From positions 590,540 through 654,539 of the forward strand of contig JBDWQJ010000005.1 in assembly GCA_039986595.1 (NCBI GenBank): DNA of 64,000 nt, in the 5' to 3' direction. This document shows, one piece after another, positions 1 through 8,102 of this stretch (position 1 is the stretch's first letter; each line of letters begins with the position of its first letter). This DNA is from Lentilitoribacter sp039986595 (GTDB lineage: Bacteria; Pseudomonadota; Alphaproteobacteria; Rhizobiales; Rhizobiaceae). The notes under the pieces are model-generated. The model did no database searches. It was not told the origin of the DNA and saw nothing but the letters and a program-made list of their open reading frames with translations. A program made the translations under genes and the position numbers.

Positions 1-1595
1 CACCGATACATTCGCTGATTACAGGCGATGAAGAGAAATTGGATATCCGCGTCGAAATCACCAAAGCCCCACGTTTTGGTCTGGTTGGAGAATATCAAGA
101 GCTGATTTATCAGGTGTTTATCGATGGTAATCGCGAGGGCTACGCGGGATCCGAGATTGAAGTTGAGTTAAAATTAAATGGTGAATTTATCTCAACAGAA
201 ATCGCACCCATTGGTTCTGAAACCTCTGCATTTGTCGAAATTCCTCGCCGCGGTGAGAACTTAATTGAGCTCTCCGTCACCCCAATTGAGGATGAAGTGA
301 GTGAGATCAACAACAAGGCTGTCATACAAACCGAAGGAATTCGTCAGAACCTGCGTGTTCTTTTGATTTCCGGTGCACCGCATTCAGGTGAACGTGCCTG
401 GCGTGATCTGCTTAAGTCAGACACTTCTATCGATCTTGTGCATTTTACTATTTTGCGTCCACCAGATCGTAGTGATGGAACACCGATTGATGAATTATCG
501 CTCATTGCTTTTCCAACGCGAGAACTTTTCTTAGAGAAAATCGATGAATTCGATTTGATTATCTTAGATCGCTATCAAAGACTGGGTGTCTTATCGATCC
601 TTTATTACGATAATATAGCACGTTATGTGGAAGATGGCGGCGCATTGCTAATCGCTGCAGGTCCAGAGTTTTCAGGTATTCAAAGCATCGCAACCACCCC
701 GCTTGCAACCGTGTTGCCCGCACTTCCAACAGGACGCACCAACAAAATTGGTTATTATCCGCGTATCTCAACTGAAGGTGAAAAACACCCTGTCAGTCGT
801 GATCTTCCCGGCAGTGCAACCGAACCTCCAAATTGGGGACGCTGGTTCAGATCCATCGAAGTTGATGGGATTGAAGGTGATAATATTCTCAACGGGCCAA
901 ACCAGTCACCGCTTCTCGTTTTAAATCGGGTTGACCAAGGGCGCGTTGCCATGCTGCTATCTGATCACAGCTGGTTATGGTCACGCGGTTTTGAAGGTGG
1001 TGGACCACATATCTCACTTTACAGGCGCATTGCCCATTGGCTCATGGGTGAGCCCGCCTTAGAAGAAGAAGCTATTTTCGCTTCATCCAACGGTGAAAAC
1101 ATTCAAATAACGCGTCAAACAATGGCCGATAACATTCAACCATTGGAGCTTATTTCACCTTCTGGCGAGCGTGGTGAGATTATCTTGGAGCAAACCTCTC
1201 CTGGTCGTTTTGAACTGGAATTAGATACGCAAGAAGCAGGGCTTTATCAGATTATTGATGGTGATCTATCAACGCTTGTGCATGTTGGTGCTGTTGATGC
1301 ACCAGAGTTTAAGCAGGTGATTTCAACAGTTGAAAAGCTGCAACCCATCGCAACGCAAAGCAAAGGCATTGTGAAACGTGTTGCCAATGATGGCGCAATC
1401 GAATTACCTCAAATCGTGCCAGTACGGCAACTTCCAAACAGTTTGAGTTCGGCCAATTCTAACCGCATGCTTTTGCGCACATCAAATGAAACCGTGCTGG
1501 TTGGCGTAACGCAATATCCGTTATTGGGTGGTTTGCTGGGTCTTGCGGTCTTGCTGATGATAATGTCGTTGACTTGGTATCGCGAAGGCCGCTAG
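1..1595 (+). CDS. 3' part of a MoxR-cluster-type membrane protein with glutamine-amidotransferase-like domain
   Basis: The reading frame is open to the left edge, so the gene starts outside the window; the first visible possible start (TTG at 39) has no ribosome site and is not taken as the start. The visible part has a beta-rich segment, then a Rossmann-like segment beginning LRVLLISGAPHSGERAW and running through LIILDRYQ and GGALLIAAGPEFSG. This resembles the class-I amidotransferase-like domain of large membrane proteins that accompany moxR, DUF58 and DUF4159 genes in alphaproteobacteria. One hydrophobic helix (GGLLGLAVLLMIMSL) lies 6 residues from the C-terminus, so most of the protein is probably periplasmic. 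The catalytic Cys/His of true amidotransferases is not evident. The rest of the cluster should lie to the left; function unknown. Confidence 0.6.
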   Translation, partial: PIHSLITGDEEKLDIRVEITKAPRFGLVGEYQELIYQVFIDGNREGYAGSEIEVELKLNGEFISTEIAPIGSETSAFVEIPRRGENLIELSVTPIEDEVSEINNKAVIQTEGIRQNLRVLLISGAPHSGERAWRDLLKSDTSIDLVHFTILRPPDRSDGTPIDELSLIAFPTRELFLEKIDEFDLIILDRYQRLGVLSILYYDNIARYVEDGGALLIAAGPEFSGIQSIATTPLATVLPALPTGRTNKIGYYPRISTEGEKHPVSRDLPGSATEPPNWGRWFRSIEVDGIEGDNILNGPNQSPLLVLNRVDQGRVAMLLSDHSWLWSRGFEGGGPHISLYRRIAHWLMGEPALEEEAIFASSNGENIQITRQTMADNIQPLELISPSGERGEIILEQTSPGRFELELDTQEAGLYQIIDGDLSTLVHVGAVDAPEFKQVISTVEKLQPIATQSKGIVKRVANDGAIELPQIVPVRQLPNSLSSANSNRMLLRTSNETVLVGVTQYPLLGGLLGLAVLLMIMSLTWYREGR

Positions 1596-2101
1596 GCGAT
1601 TTCTGTATCGCGGAATTTTACGGTGCCGGACAATACTTCGTCCGTTGCTAGCTCTTTGTTGATCAAAATACGCAATTGATCAACGGGTCCTGGGAATTCG
1701 ATATTCTCTGCCGCAAATTGATAAAACCCTTTAGGACCATAATAGGCATAATCACCAACCAAAATCACCAGCACATCATCGTCGCTTGCAACTGAATTGA
1801 GCGCGAGTTCAATTAACTTGCCCCCAACACCTTTTGACTTGTGAGATGGACGAACAGCTAACGGGCCCAGCAAATAAGCTTTTGTTTCACCAATCCAAAC
1901 AGGTGTCATACGCACAGAGCCGACAATCTGCTCTGCATCCTGACATATATAGGAATGCTTAAAATCGTGAGGCCCCTGCTCTCGTATACGCGCAGCTGCA
2001 CGTGCAAAGCGTCCTGGGCCAAAAGCTTCTTCATTTATATCGTGAATAGCGCTGTCGTGCGAAAAGTCTTCGTTGAGAAAAGTAAATTGAGAAACAAACA
2101 T
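1592..2101 (-). CDS. GNAT-family N-acetyltransferase (YhbS-like)
   Basis: Predicted cytoplasmic acyl-CoA-dependent N-acetyltransferase of about 169 residues. The acetyl-CoA-binding motif A is visible as LGPLAVRPSHKSKGVGGKLI, followed by a strand and the YYGPKGF loop typical of the YhbS subgroup. The substrate cannot be told from sequence. I start at the ATG at 2101 (MFVSQF) rather than the longer frame from 2140, because the 13 extra residues do not resemble the family. It is convergent with the gene to the left, and the two stops overlap in a CTAG. Confidence 0.75.
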   Translation of the reverse strand: MFVSQFTFLNEDFSHDSAIHDINEEAFGPGRFARAAARIREQGPHDFKHSYICQDAEQIVGSVRMTPVWIGETKAYLLGPLAVRPSHKSKGVGGKLIELALNSVASDDDVLVILVGDYAYYGPKGFYQFAAENIEFPGPVDQLRILINKELATDEVLSGTVKFRDTEIA

Positions 2102-2365
2102 TTTTAAGTCCTGAAATTGCATAGATAAACCGACCCACAATCGGGGTTATTGATTTATCGTCGTCGCAGTTTCAGTCTTTTAAGCACGGCAAATTCCTTT
2201 GTTGGCGCTCGTTTATCAATAATTTTCGTAACAGTCCAACAAAAAGTTAGAAAACTTGTGACAAATCGATCGTTGCAAAAATTGCGACAGTTTAGCTCGA
2301 AATTGATAGCTTGTTTATTTTCATCAAACCTTCATATTCCGGGACAGATCATAAAGGAGATTATT

Positions 2366-3346
2366 ATGGGTATGCTGGTTGACGGAAAATGGCACGATGT
2401 GTGGTACGACACAAAAGCCAGTGGCGGGCATTTTAAACGCAAAGATGCAGCTTTTCGCAATTGGATCACCCATGATGGGAGTGCAGGCCCGAGCGGTAAA
2501 GATGGCTTTAAAGCCGAAGCGAACCGCTACCACCTTTACATCTCATATGCTTGTCCTTGGGCGCATAGAACCCTAATCTTCAGAATGCTCAAAGGGCTTG
2601 AAGATATTATCGGTGTGTCCATTGTTGATCACTTTATGGGGTCAAACGGTTGGGAATTTCATGATCGTGATGGCGGCACCATCGATCATCTGCACGGATC
2701 TGAATATATGCATGAAGTCTATACAAAGGCCATGAGCGATTACACAGGTCGTGTCACCGTGCCAGTGCTTTGGGATAAGCACAACAACACAATTGTTTCG
2801 AACGAATCCTCTGAAATCATCCGCATGTTTAACAGTGAATTTGCAGAAATGAGTTCCTCAGATCACGACTATTACCCAGAGCATCTGCGCAAAGACATCG
2901 ATGAAATCAACGCCATTATCTATCACAATGTAAATAACGGTGTTTACAAATGCGGCTTTGCCACAACGCAAGAAGCCTATAACGAAAACTATGACAAGCT
3001 GTTTGCAACGTTTGATATGTTGGATGAAAGATTAGCGAACCAGCGCTATCTGGTTGGCGATCAAATCACAGAGGCTGATTGGCGTTTGTTTACGACCTTG
3101 GTCCGCTTTGATGCGGTTTATGTCAGTCACTTTAAATGCAACAAACAGCGCATCGCAGATTATAAAAACCTATCGGGTTACTTGCGCGAATTACACCAAA
3201 TTAAAGGGGTAGCAGATACGGTCAACATGCTGCATATCAAGCATCACTATTTTGCCAGTCATGAAACAATCAACCCAACTCGTATTGTGCCAAATGGACC
3301 CGAACTCAATCTCCAAGCCCCTCACGGGCGAGATCACCTCAGTTAG
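2366..3346 (+). CDS. yqjG: Glutathionyl-hydroquinone reductase (Xi-class glutathione transferase)
   Basis: Predicted cytoplasmic enzyme that reduces glutathionyl-hydroquinones through an active-site cysteine. The open frame runs back to 2150, but a strong AAAGGAGA at 2353-2360 sits 5 nt before the ATG at 2366. That start gives 326 residues, close to the 328 of E. coli YqjG. The N-terminal thioredoxin fold carries SYACPWAHR with the catalytic Cys at residue 63, the same position as in YqjG. A helical GST C-terminal domain follows (NQRYLVGDQITEADWRLF). Single gene, divergent from the GNAT gene; no regulatory site was recognised in the 264 bases between them. Confidence 0.9.
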   Translation: MGMLVDGKWHDVWYDTKASGGHFKRKDAAFRNWITHDGSAGPSGKDGFKAEANRYHLYISYACPWAHRTLIFRMLKGLEDIIGVSIVDHFMGSNGWEFHDRDGGTIDHLHGSEYMHEVYTKAMSDYTGRVTVPVLWDKHNNTIVSNESSEIIRMFNSEFAEMSSSDHDYYPEHLRKDIDEINAIIYHNVNNGVYKCGFATTQEAYNENYDKLFATFDMLDERLANQRYLVGDQITEADWRLFTTLVRFDAVYVSHFKCNKQRIADYKNLSGYLRELHQIKGVADTVNMLHIKHHYFASHETINPTRIVPNGPELNLQAPHGRDHLS

Positions 3347-3348
3347 CT

Positions 3349-3816
3349 CTACCATTTAACAGGATGACCAAGACCAGCGGCGATTTCATCAATTCGCCGC
3401 TTAGTAGCAGAGGTCACACCATCAGGTAAGCTCTTTAGATCAAAAAACCCAGCTTCTGCTATCTCATGGTCGTTTTGTTTGGTTTCAGTTTGTTCAACAT
3501 TGCATTTATAAAACAGCACATGATCGCGGTTGGTCACATGCGTGTTGTAAAAAACCGCTAAGAGCTCCACCTCACCTTGCACAACCAGATTGCCCTCTTC
3601 CTGCAATTCTTTGTGCACAGCTTCAAGAGCTGCTTCTCCGCGCTCTATGCCGCCGCCAGGCAAATGCCAGCCGCTAACATAGGTGTGACGCACAAGAAAA
3701 ATGCGCCCCTCATCATTAAAAGCTGCAACCCTTACCCCCATTGTCATAGAACGCGTGAGCAAAAACCAAGTGTGAAAGAGCTTGTTTCGCAGTTTTTCTA
3801 AGAAAGATTTTTTCAT
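3349..3816 (-). CDS. NUDIX hydrolase
   Basis: Predicted Mg-dependent hydrolase of a nucleoside-diphosphate-linked substrate, 155 residues. The Nudix box is GGIERGEAALEAVHKELQEE followed by GNL. It departs slightly from the consensus: Lys replaces Arg of the RE pair, and the Gly after EE is displaced by one. The key Glu residues that bind the metal are kept. A conserved GWHLPGGG precedes it. The N-terminus is basic and hydrophobic (KLRNKLFHTWFLL), which may be peripheral membrane contact. It is convergent with the preceding gene, 2 nt apart. Substrate unknown. Confidence 0.8.
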   Translation of the reverse strand: MKKSFLEKLRNKLFHTWFLLTRSMTMGVRVAAFNDEGRIFLVRHTYVSGWHLPGGGIERGEAALEAVHKELQEEGNLVVQGEVELLAVFYNTHVTNRDHVLFYKCNVEQTETKQNDHEIAEAGFFDLKSLPDGVTSATKRRIDEIAAGLGHPVKW

Positions 3817-3858
3817 ATTTCCTTGCCCGATTTCATTGCAAAGGCTATCAGATCAAAC

Positions 3859-4749
3859 ATGTTTCGTCTTGCTCATATTTCCGACCTTCATTTAAGCCCT
3901 TTACCGAAGGTTCGATTAAAAGAGCTCTTCTCAAAACGTATTACCGGCTATGTGAACTGGAATAGACATCGCAAAGCATTTCATCAAATTGGTGTTTTAA
4001 ACACCCTAATGTCAGAGATTAGCAGCAAAGAGATCAATCATCTTGCGATTACAGGCGATATGGTTAACCTCGCCACAAATCCTGAGATCATCGCTGCTAG
4101 AAAATGGCTTGAACAATATTGTCCGATCGAGACCACTAGCCTTGTTCCTGGAAATCACGATGCATATGTGCCCGGCGCTTTTAAACAAGCCATGCAAGCT
4201 TGGAAACCATGGGTCACGGGCGACATGGGCGAAAAAGCCGATGTTTTCCCTTATATGCAAAAAAGAGGTCCAGTTGCGATCATTGGGTTATCGACATCGA
4301 ATGCGAGCATGCCATTTCGTGCGACCGGTAATTTCTCAACCAAACAGGCTGACGCTGCAACAAAGCTTTTAATTAAAGCAAAAGAGCAAAACCTTTTTCG
4401 CATCATCCTCATTCATCACCCACCATATGAGGGCGCTACACACCGTATGAAACGCATGTATGGCACAAAGAATTTTCGCCATATGTTGGATCGAGCAGGT
4501 GCTGAACTCATTTTACATGGCCACACGCATCTCAACACAAGGTTTGATATCAATTCAGATCAGGGAAAAGTGCCAAGCATTGGCATTTCATCGGCAACAC
4601 AAATCCATGGTGATAAAAAACCGGTGGCAGGGTTTAACCTCTTTGACATCTCAAAACACGGTGATGACTGGCAATGCGAACATGGGCGTTATCTGCTAGA
4701 CAAATCAATGCAACACGCAGAATGTGTTGAGCAAACAAAGCTTTACTAA
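3859..4749 (+). CDS. Metallophosphoesterase (calcineurin-like, 3',5'-cAMP phosphodiesterase-like)
   Basis: All blocks of the calcineurin-like phosphoesterase fold are present: SDLHLS near the N-terminus (Asp9, His11), ITGDMVN, PGNHDAY, IHHPPYEG and LHGHTH. Together these supply the ligands of a dinuclear metal centre. The open frame begins at 3823, but the ATG at 3859 places the DxH motif at the usual distance from the N-terminus, giving 296 residues. No signal peptide or membrane segment is visible, so it should be cytoplasmic. Substrate is not determined; cyclic nucleotide or UDP-sugar hydrolysis are both known for this fold. Confidence 0.8.
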   Translation: MFRLAHISDLHLSPLPKVRLKELFSKRITGYVNWNRHRKAFHQIGVLNTLMSEISSKEINHLAITGDMVNLATNPEIIAARKWLEQYCPIETTSLVPGNHDAYVPGAFKQAMQAWKPWVTGDMGEKADVFPYMQKRGPVAIIGLSTSNASMPFRATGNFSTKQADAATKLLIKAKEQNLFRIILIHHPPYEGATHRMKRMYGTKNFRHMLDRAGAELILHGHTHLNTRFDINSDQGKVPSIGISSATQIHGDKKPVAGFNLFDISKHGDDWQCEHGRYLLDKSMQHAECVEQTKLY

Positions 4750-4759
4750 TTTTAACTAA

Positions 4760-5404
4760 TTAAAATGACTGCAAAAAGTTCGCTAATTCTTCGCGATAGT
4801 TAAATGTCAGCGCAAGGCCTAACAAACCACCAAGAATAAACCAGGTCGTACCAATAACAAATGCGCTTGATGAAGGTTCGCGCGTTTCCGCAACAAGTTT
4901 TTCATCGTCATTTTTATTATCATTTGATGTGCTTATGACCGCATCTAAATTCTCATTGGTCATGCGCGCGTAATAATCTTTAAAGGCCTCCATATCACCT
5001 TCAAGAAGCTTCTCACGTTCAATCACACGACCAGCAATGTAATTGGTGACATAATTATAAACTTCGTCCGCATCGCCACTTTCAATCAGTACAACGCGCC
5101 CTAGTCGGCTATCGCGAACAAAACGATAAGTTCGTCTATCGCGTCCCATATGCACATGGGCAACACTATCTATCCAAATACGCGGCTGTGCACCTGAAGA
5201 GATGTTAAAATCAAAGCGATCATCTTCTTTATCAACATCATCAAAGATCGGCTCAAGCTTTTCAGCCAGCAATTCCAATCTGGCTTTATCAGCTTCTTTC
5301 ATATCAACAACGACATCCTGCCGCTCGGCAGATGATACCCGTGCCTTACGCACGATATCAGAAAGACGATTGTTGTTTTGTGCGTTGTCTTTCTTCTCAG
5401 ACAT
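4760..5404 (-). CDS. Conserved-looking hypothetical protein with C-terminal membrane anchor
   Basis: I do not recognise this 214-residue protein. It starts with a polar, low-complexity stretch, has a charged helix-rich middle (ADKARLELLAEKLEPIFDDV), then a segment with SSGAQPRIWIDSVAHVHMGR and RTYRFVRDSRLGRVVL that looks like a small beta domain. One predicted transmembrane helix lies at about residues 184-203 (FVIGTTWFILGGLLGLALTF), with a short C-terminal tail. The topology suggests a cytoplasmic domain tethered to the inner membrane. It is downstream of leuA on the same strand but separated from it by a terminator-like hairpin, so it is probably transcribed alone. Confidence 0.7.
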   Translation of the reverse strand: MSEKKDNAQNNNRLSDIVRKARVSSAERQDVVVDMKEADKARLELLAEKLEPIFDDVDKEDDRFDFNISSGAQPRIWIDSVAHVHMGRDRRTYRFVRDSRLGRVVLIESGDADEVYNYVTNYIAGRVIEREKLLEGDMEAFKDYYARMTNENLDAVISTSNDNKNDDEKLVAETREPSSSAFVIGTTWFILGGLLGLALTFNYREELANFLQSF

Positions 5405-5457
5405 AATGCTTCATCCAATATATTATGGTTAACAATAAATTAGCACATAAAACCAAG

Positions 5458-5484
5458 AGTGGCGAGAAAGATCATCTCGCCACT
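5458..5484 (-). terminator. Terminator-like hairpin after leuA
   Basis: A perfect 10-bp inverted repeat (AGTGGCGAGA / TCTCGCCACT, arms 5458-5467 and 5475-5484) with a 7-nt loop lies 30 nt beyond the leuA stop. On the minus strand it is followed by CTTGGTTTTATG, a modest T-rich tail. It probably ends the leuA transcript. Confidence 0.65.
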
Positions 5485-5513
5485 TCATAAATCCAATTGT
5501 TTTTCTAAATCTG

Positions 5514-7220
5514 TTACTTATTTGCAAGGAAACGGTTAGCAGCAGACAAAATTGCTACAAGCGATGCAGCAGAAATATTTGTATGTATCCCTGCACCATG
5601 AAGCCGTTGGTTATCGCTTTCAATTTCCATATAACAAATAGCCGATGCGTTCGATCCGTGCTGTAATGAATGCTCAGAGTAATTGGCAACAGTCATATCC
5701 ATTGAAAGATAGCCTGAAAGCGCGTTGATAAAGCTATCAACAGGACCTGTACCTTTACCTTCAATATCAACTTCTTTGCCATTATCAGAAATCTTAGCCT
5801 TGATTACACGCAGTTCTGAATTATCAGGATCAGTGAATGTTGCATGATCGATAAATTTCAAACGTCCGTCTTTTTGATTGACGTAAACATCCATAAACCG
5901 CTCGTAAATGCGCCCAGCGGGAAGTTCAACACCTTCCTCATCGGTAATCTTTTGGATCTCACCACGGAATTCAACTTGCAGTGCGCGCGGTAATATCAAG
6001 CCATAATCTTCTTGTAAGATATAGGCGATGCCACCCTTACCCGACTGAGAATTAATACGAATAATAGCTTCATATGTGCGGCCAACGTCTTGCGGATCAA
6101 TCGGCAAATACGGAACTTCCCATTCAGGCTTATTTGCCTTTTTGATCGACTTCATACCTTTGTTGATCGCATCCTGGTGAGAACCGGAAAACGCTGTATA
6201 AACCAACTCACCTACATATGGATGACGCTCCGGAATAACCATTTGATTTGAATATTCATAAACGGATTTGATCCGCTCTATATCAGTGCAGTCTAATTCA
6301 GGGTCAACACCTTGGGTAAACATGTTAAGTGCCAATGTCACAACATCCACATTACCCGTACGTTCGCCATTACCAAACAATGTACCCTCAACGCGGTCCG
6401 CACCTGCCATCAACCCCAATTCCGTTGCAGCAATGCCAGTGCCGCGATCATTGTGTGGATGAAGCGAAATAATCACACTGTCACGATTATCAATATTACG
6501 GCAGAACCATTCAATCTGGTCAGCATGGATATTTGGCGTCGACATCTCAACTGTCGCAGGCAAGTTAAGGATCAACTTGTTATCTGGTGTTGGCTTAATC
6601 TCGGCAATCACTGAATTACAAATATCAAGCGATACATCCAATTCAGTTCCGGTAAAGCTCTCGGGAGAATATTCAAAACGATAACCGCCGCCGGCTTTTT
6701 CAGCCATATCAACAATCATCTTAGCAGCATCAACGGCAATCTGGCGAATGCCGGCAACATCTTTATTAAACACAACACGACGCTGAAGTTCAGATGTTGA
6801 ATTATAAAAATGAATGATTGGATTTTTAGCGCCATCAAGGGCTTCAAATGTACGCGTGATCAACTCTGGACGACACTGCACCAAAACCTGTAATGAAACA
6901 TCTTCAGGTACATCGCCTTCTTCAACACACCAGCGCGCAAAATCAAAATCTGTTTGCGAGGCTGACGGAAAACCAATTTCAATCTCTTTAAAGCCCATAT
7001 CAAGTAAAAGCTTGAACATCCGCGCTTTACGATCATGTCCCATTGGGTCAACTAAAGCCTGGTTGCCATCACGAAGATCAACAGAACACCAGATAGGTGC
7101 TTTCGTAATTGTTTGATCAGGCCAAGTGCGATCTGTTAGCGGCACTTGCGCGTAAGGCTTATATTTTTCAGCTGCAGCTGGCATTCCAACAATGCCATTT
7201 TTCGAAGTATTTTGAACCAT
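5514..7220 (-). CDS. leuA: 2-isopropylmalate synthase (long, type-2 form)
   Basis: First committed enzyme of leucine biosynthesis: condenses acetyl-CoA with 2-oxoisovalerate to 2-isopropylmalate. The TIM-barrel catalytic domain begins with SVDLRDGNQALVDPM, the HMGL-family metal and substrate motif, and contains SLHPHNDRGTG with the metal-binding histidines. The C-terminal regulatory LeuA dimer domain carries GKGTGPVDSFINAL and ends LHGAGIHTNISAASLVAIL; this domain is the usual site of leucine feedback inhibition. The start is set at the ATG at 7220 (MVQNTS), with AAGAGA 6 nt upstream, giving 568 residues; the frame extends 8 codons further without support. A leucine-rich leader peptide lies 141 nt upstream, so expression is probably attenuated by charged tRNA-Leu. 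Confidence 0.95.
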   Translation of the reverse strand: MVQNTSKNGIVGMPAAAEKYKPYAQVPLTDRTWPDQTITKAPIWCSVDLRDGNQALVDPMGHDRKARMFKLLLDMGFKEIEIGFPSASQTDFDFARWCVEEGDVPEDVSLQVLVQCRPELITRTFEALDGAKNPIIHFYNSTSELQRRVVFNKDVAGIRQIAVDAAKMIVDMAEKAGGGYRFEYSPESFTGTELDVSLDICNSVIAEIKPTPDNKLILNLPATVEMSTPNIHADQIEWFCRNIDNRDSVIISLHPHNDRGTGIAATELGLMAGADRVEGTLFGNGERTGNVDVVTLALNMFTQGVDPELDCTDIERIKSVYEYSNQMVIPERHPYVGELVYTAFSGSHQDAINKGMKSIKKANKPEWEVPYLPIDPQDVGRTYEAIIRINSQSGKGGIAYILQEDYGLILPRALQVEFRGEIQKITDEEGVELPAGRIYERFMDVYVNQKDGRLKFIDHATFTDPDNSELRVIKAKISDNGKEVDIEGKGTGPVDSFINALSGYLSMDMTVANYSEHSLQHGSNASAICYMEIESDNQRLHGAGIHTNISAASLVAILSAANRFLANK

Positions 7221-7318
7221 TTTTAATCTCTTACTTTTCAACATCCTTGGACAGCAACAAGGCTATTCAACAAAGACGTTCCCCATATGGGATATTCAAT
7301 TTAATCTGTAAAGGAATA

Positions 7319-7363
7319 AAGGAGCTTATTTTCCGAAACGGCATCGACCGCCGGACGCTCCTT
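7319..7363 (-). promoter_or_regulatory. Candidate leuA attenuator stem
   Basis: On the minus strand AAGGAGC (7357-7363) can pair with GCTCCTT (7319-7325), closing a loop that itself contains CGGC/GCCG and TCCG/CGGA pairings. The 5' arm overlaps the stop codon of the leader peptide, so a ribosome finishing the leader would mask it. A T-rich but interrupted tail (TTTATTCCTTT) follows. Several mutually exclusive stems are possible and there is no textbook GC-stem plus T-run as at trpL, so the switching mechanism is uncertain. Confidence 0.45.
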
Positions 7364-7481
7364 ATAGAGCCCGACGACCGCTTGTAAGTAAGAGAAGGTC
7401 AGATTTAAGACGTAGCGCCAACGCAGCTAAAAGCGCGGTATCTAACGTAAGTCCAATAATTCTGTCGTGTCGGTTTGTCAT
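7362..7481 (-). CDS. leuL: Leucine-rich leader peptide of leuA
   Basis: A 39-codon frame reads MTNRHDRIIGLTLDTALLAA followed by LALRLKSDLLLLTSGRRAL. Twelve of 39 residues are Leu, including four in a row near the end, encoded by mixed Leu codons (CTT, TTA, TTG, CTA, CTC). It lies immediately upstream of leuA on the same strand. Ribosome-mediated attenuation of leuA by Leu-rich leaders is established for proteobacteria. No Shine-Dalgarno precedes the ATG. A promoter-like TTGCAC-17-TAATTC ends 9 nt before it, so translation may begin almost at the 5' end of the mRNA, as for the rhizobial trpL leader. Confidence 0.85.
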   Translation of the reverse strand: MTNRHDRIIGLTLDTALLAALALRLKSDLLLLTSGRRAL

Positions 7482-7490
7482 AGTGCAGCA

Positions 7491-7519
7491 GAATTAACGT
7501 GATTTGCGTTTTTGTGCAA
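7491..7519 (-). promoter_or_regulatory. Probable promoter of leuL-leuA
   Basis: On the minus strand TTGCAC (7514-7519) and TAATTC (7491-7496) are separated by 17 nt. Transcription would start about 3 nt before, or at, the leuL ATG, which explains the lack of a ribosome-binding site. The same arrangement is seen before trpL in this window. Confidence 0.5.
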
Positions 7520-7554
7520 CCCACGAAATTTTGCAACCAACTTTAACCATTACC

Positions 7555-8079
7555 TTAAGACAACGGCGCTTTTTCCTTGAGAAGGTCATCATTCATAAGC
7601 TCTTCAACAAAATAGCTAATGAGTTGCGGACGACCAGAGACATCAGCTTTGCGGTAAATGGCGTTTAGTTGCGCTTTAACTGTACCTTCTTTGGTTTCAC
7701 GCATCGTAGATATTTCCTGAATGCCAAACCCCTTGATCGCAAGCAATGCAACATCTCTTTCAGAGTTTGTCAGACACCATTCTTCAAAGGATTGCATCAG
7801 CATCGCGTTAAACTCACCGGACGCTGCGCGTAACTTATCTTGCAAATTATGTGTTTTCTTGCGGCTAATACGCAATTGCCGCGCCGTGATGAACATACTC
7901 AGCACCATGACAATCACGATCATGAACTCGAAGATTTCAAAATCAAAGCCACCAAACTTGTGCGGTAAGTTTAAAAACTCGCGGATCGCATCTAAAATAA
8001 AAAATAAAACACAGAGCAATTGAGCAACAAAGAGTGTTTTCAACCCGCGCCTTGTTTCGAAATATTCCAGATATTGCAT
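7555..8079 (-). CDS. Membrane-anchored LuxR/GerE-type transcriptional regulator
   Basis: A 174-residue protein with two predicted transmembrane helices, about residues 14-33 (KTLFVAQLLCVLFFILDAI) and 48-67 (FEFMIVIVMVLSMFI). A linker leads to a C-terminal LuxR-type helix-turn-helix of about residues 100-165 (LTNSERDVALLAIKGFGIQ, then ISTMRETKEGTVKAQLNAIY). No receiver or autoinducer-binding domain is present. The architecture suggests a DNA-binding protein held at the inner membrane and driven by a membrane signal. It is 23 nt downstream of the ferric-reductase-like gene on the same strand, so the two are probably one operon and the regulator may report on that oxidoreductase or its redox state. 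Confidence 0.75.
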   Translation of the reverse strand: MQYLEYFETRRGLKTLFVAQLLCVLFFILDAIREFLNLPHKFGGFDFEIFEFMIVIVMVLSMFITARQLRISRKKTHNLQDKLRAASGEFNAMLMQSFEEWCLTNSERDVALLAIKGFGIQEISTMRETKEGTVKAQLNAIYRKADVSGRPQLISYFVEELMNDDLLKEKAPLS

Positions 8080-8102
8080 CAGATAGTCCTTATAAGTCGC
8101 AA

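Noticed and set aside
39..1595. TTG at 39 as a true gene start
   Set aside because: The frame is open to the window edge and there is no ribosome site; the domain layout requires more N-terminal sequence.
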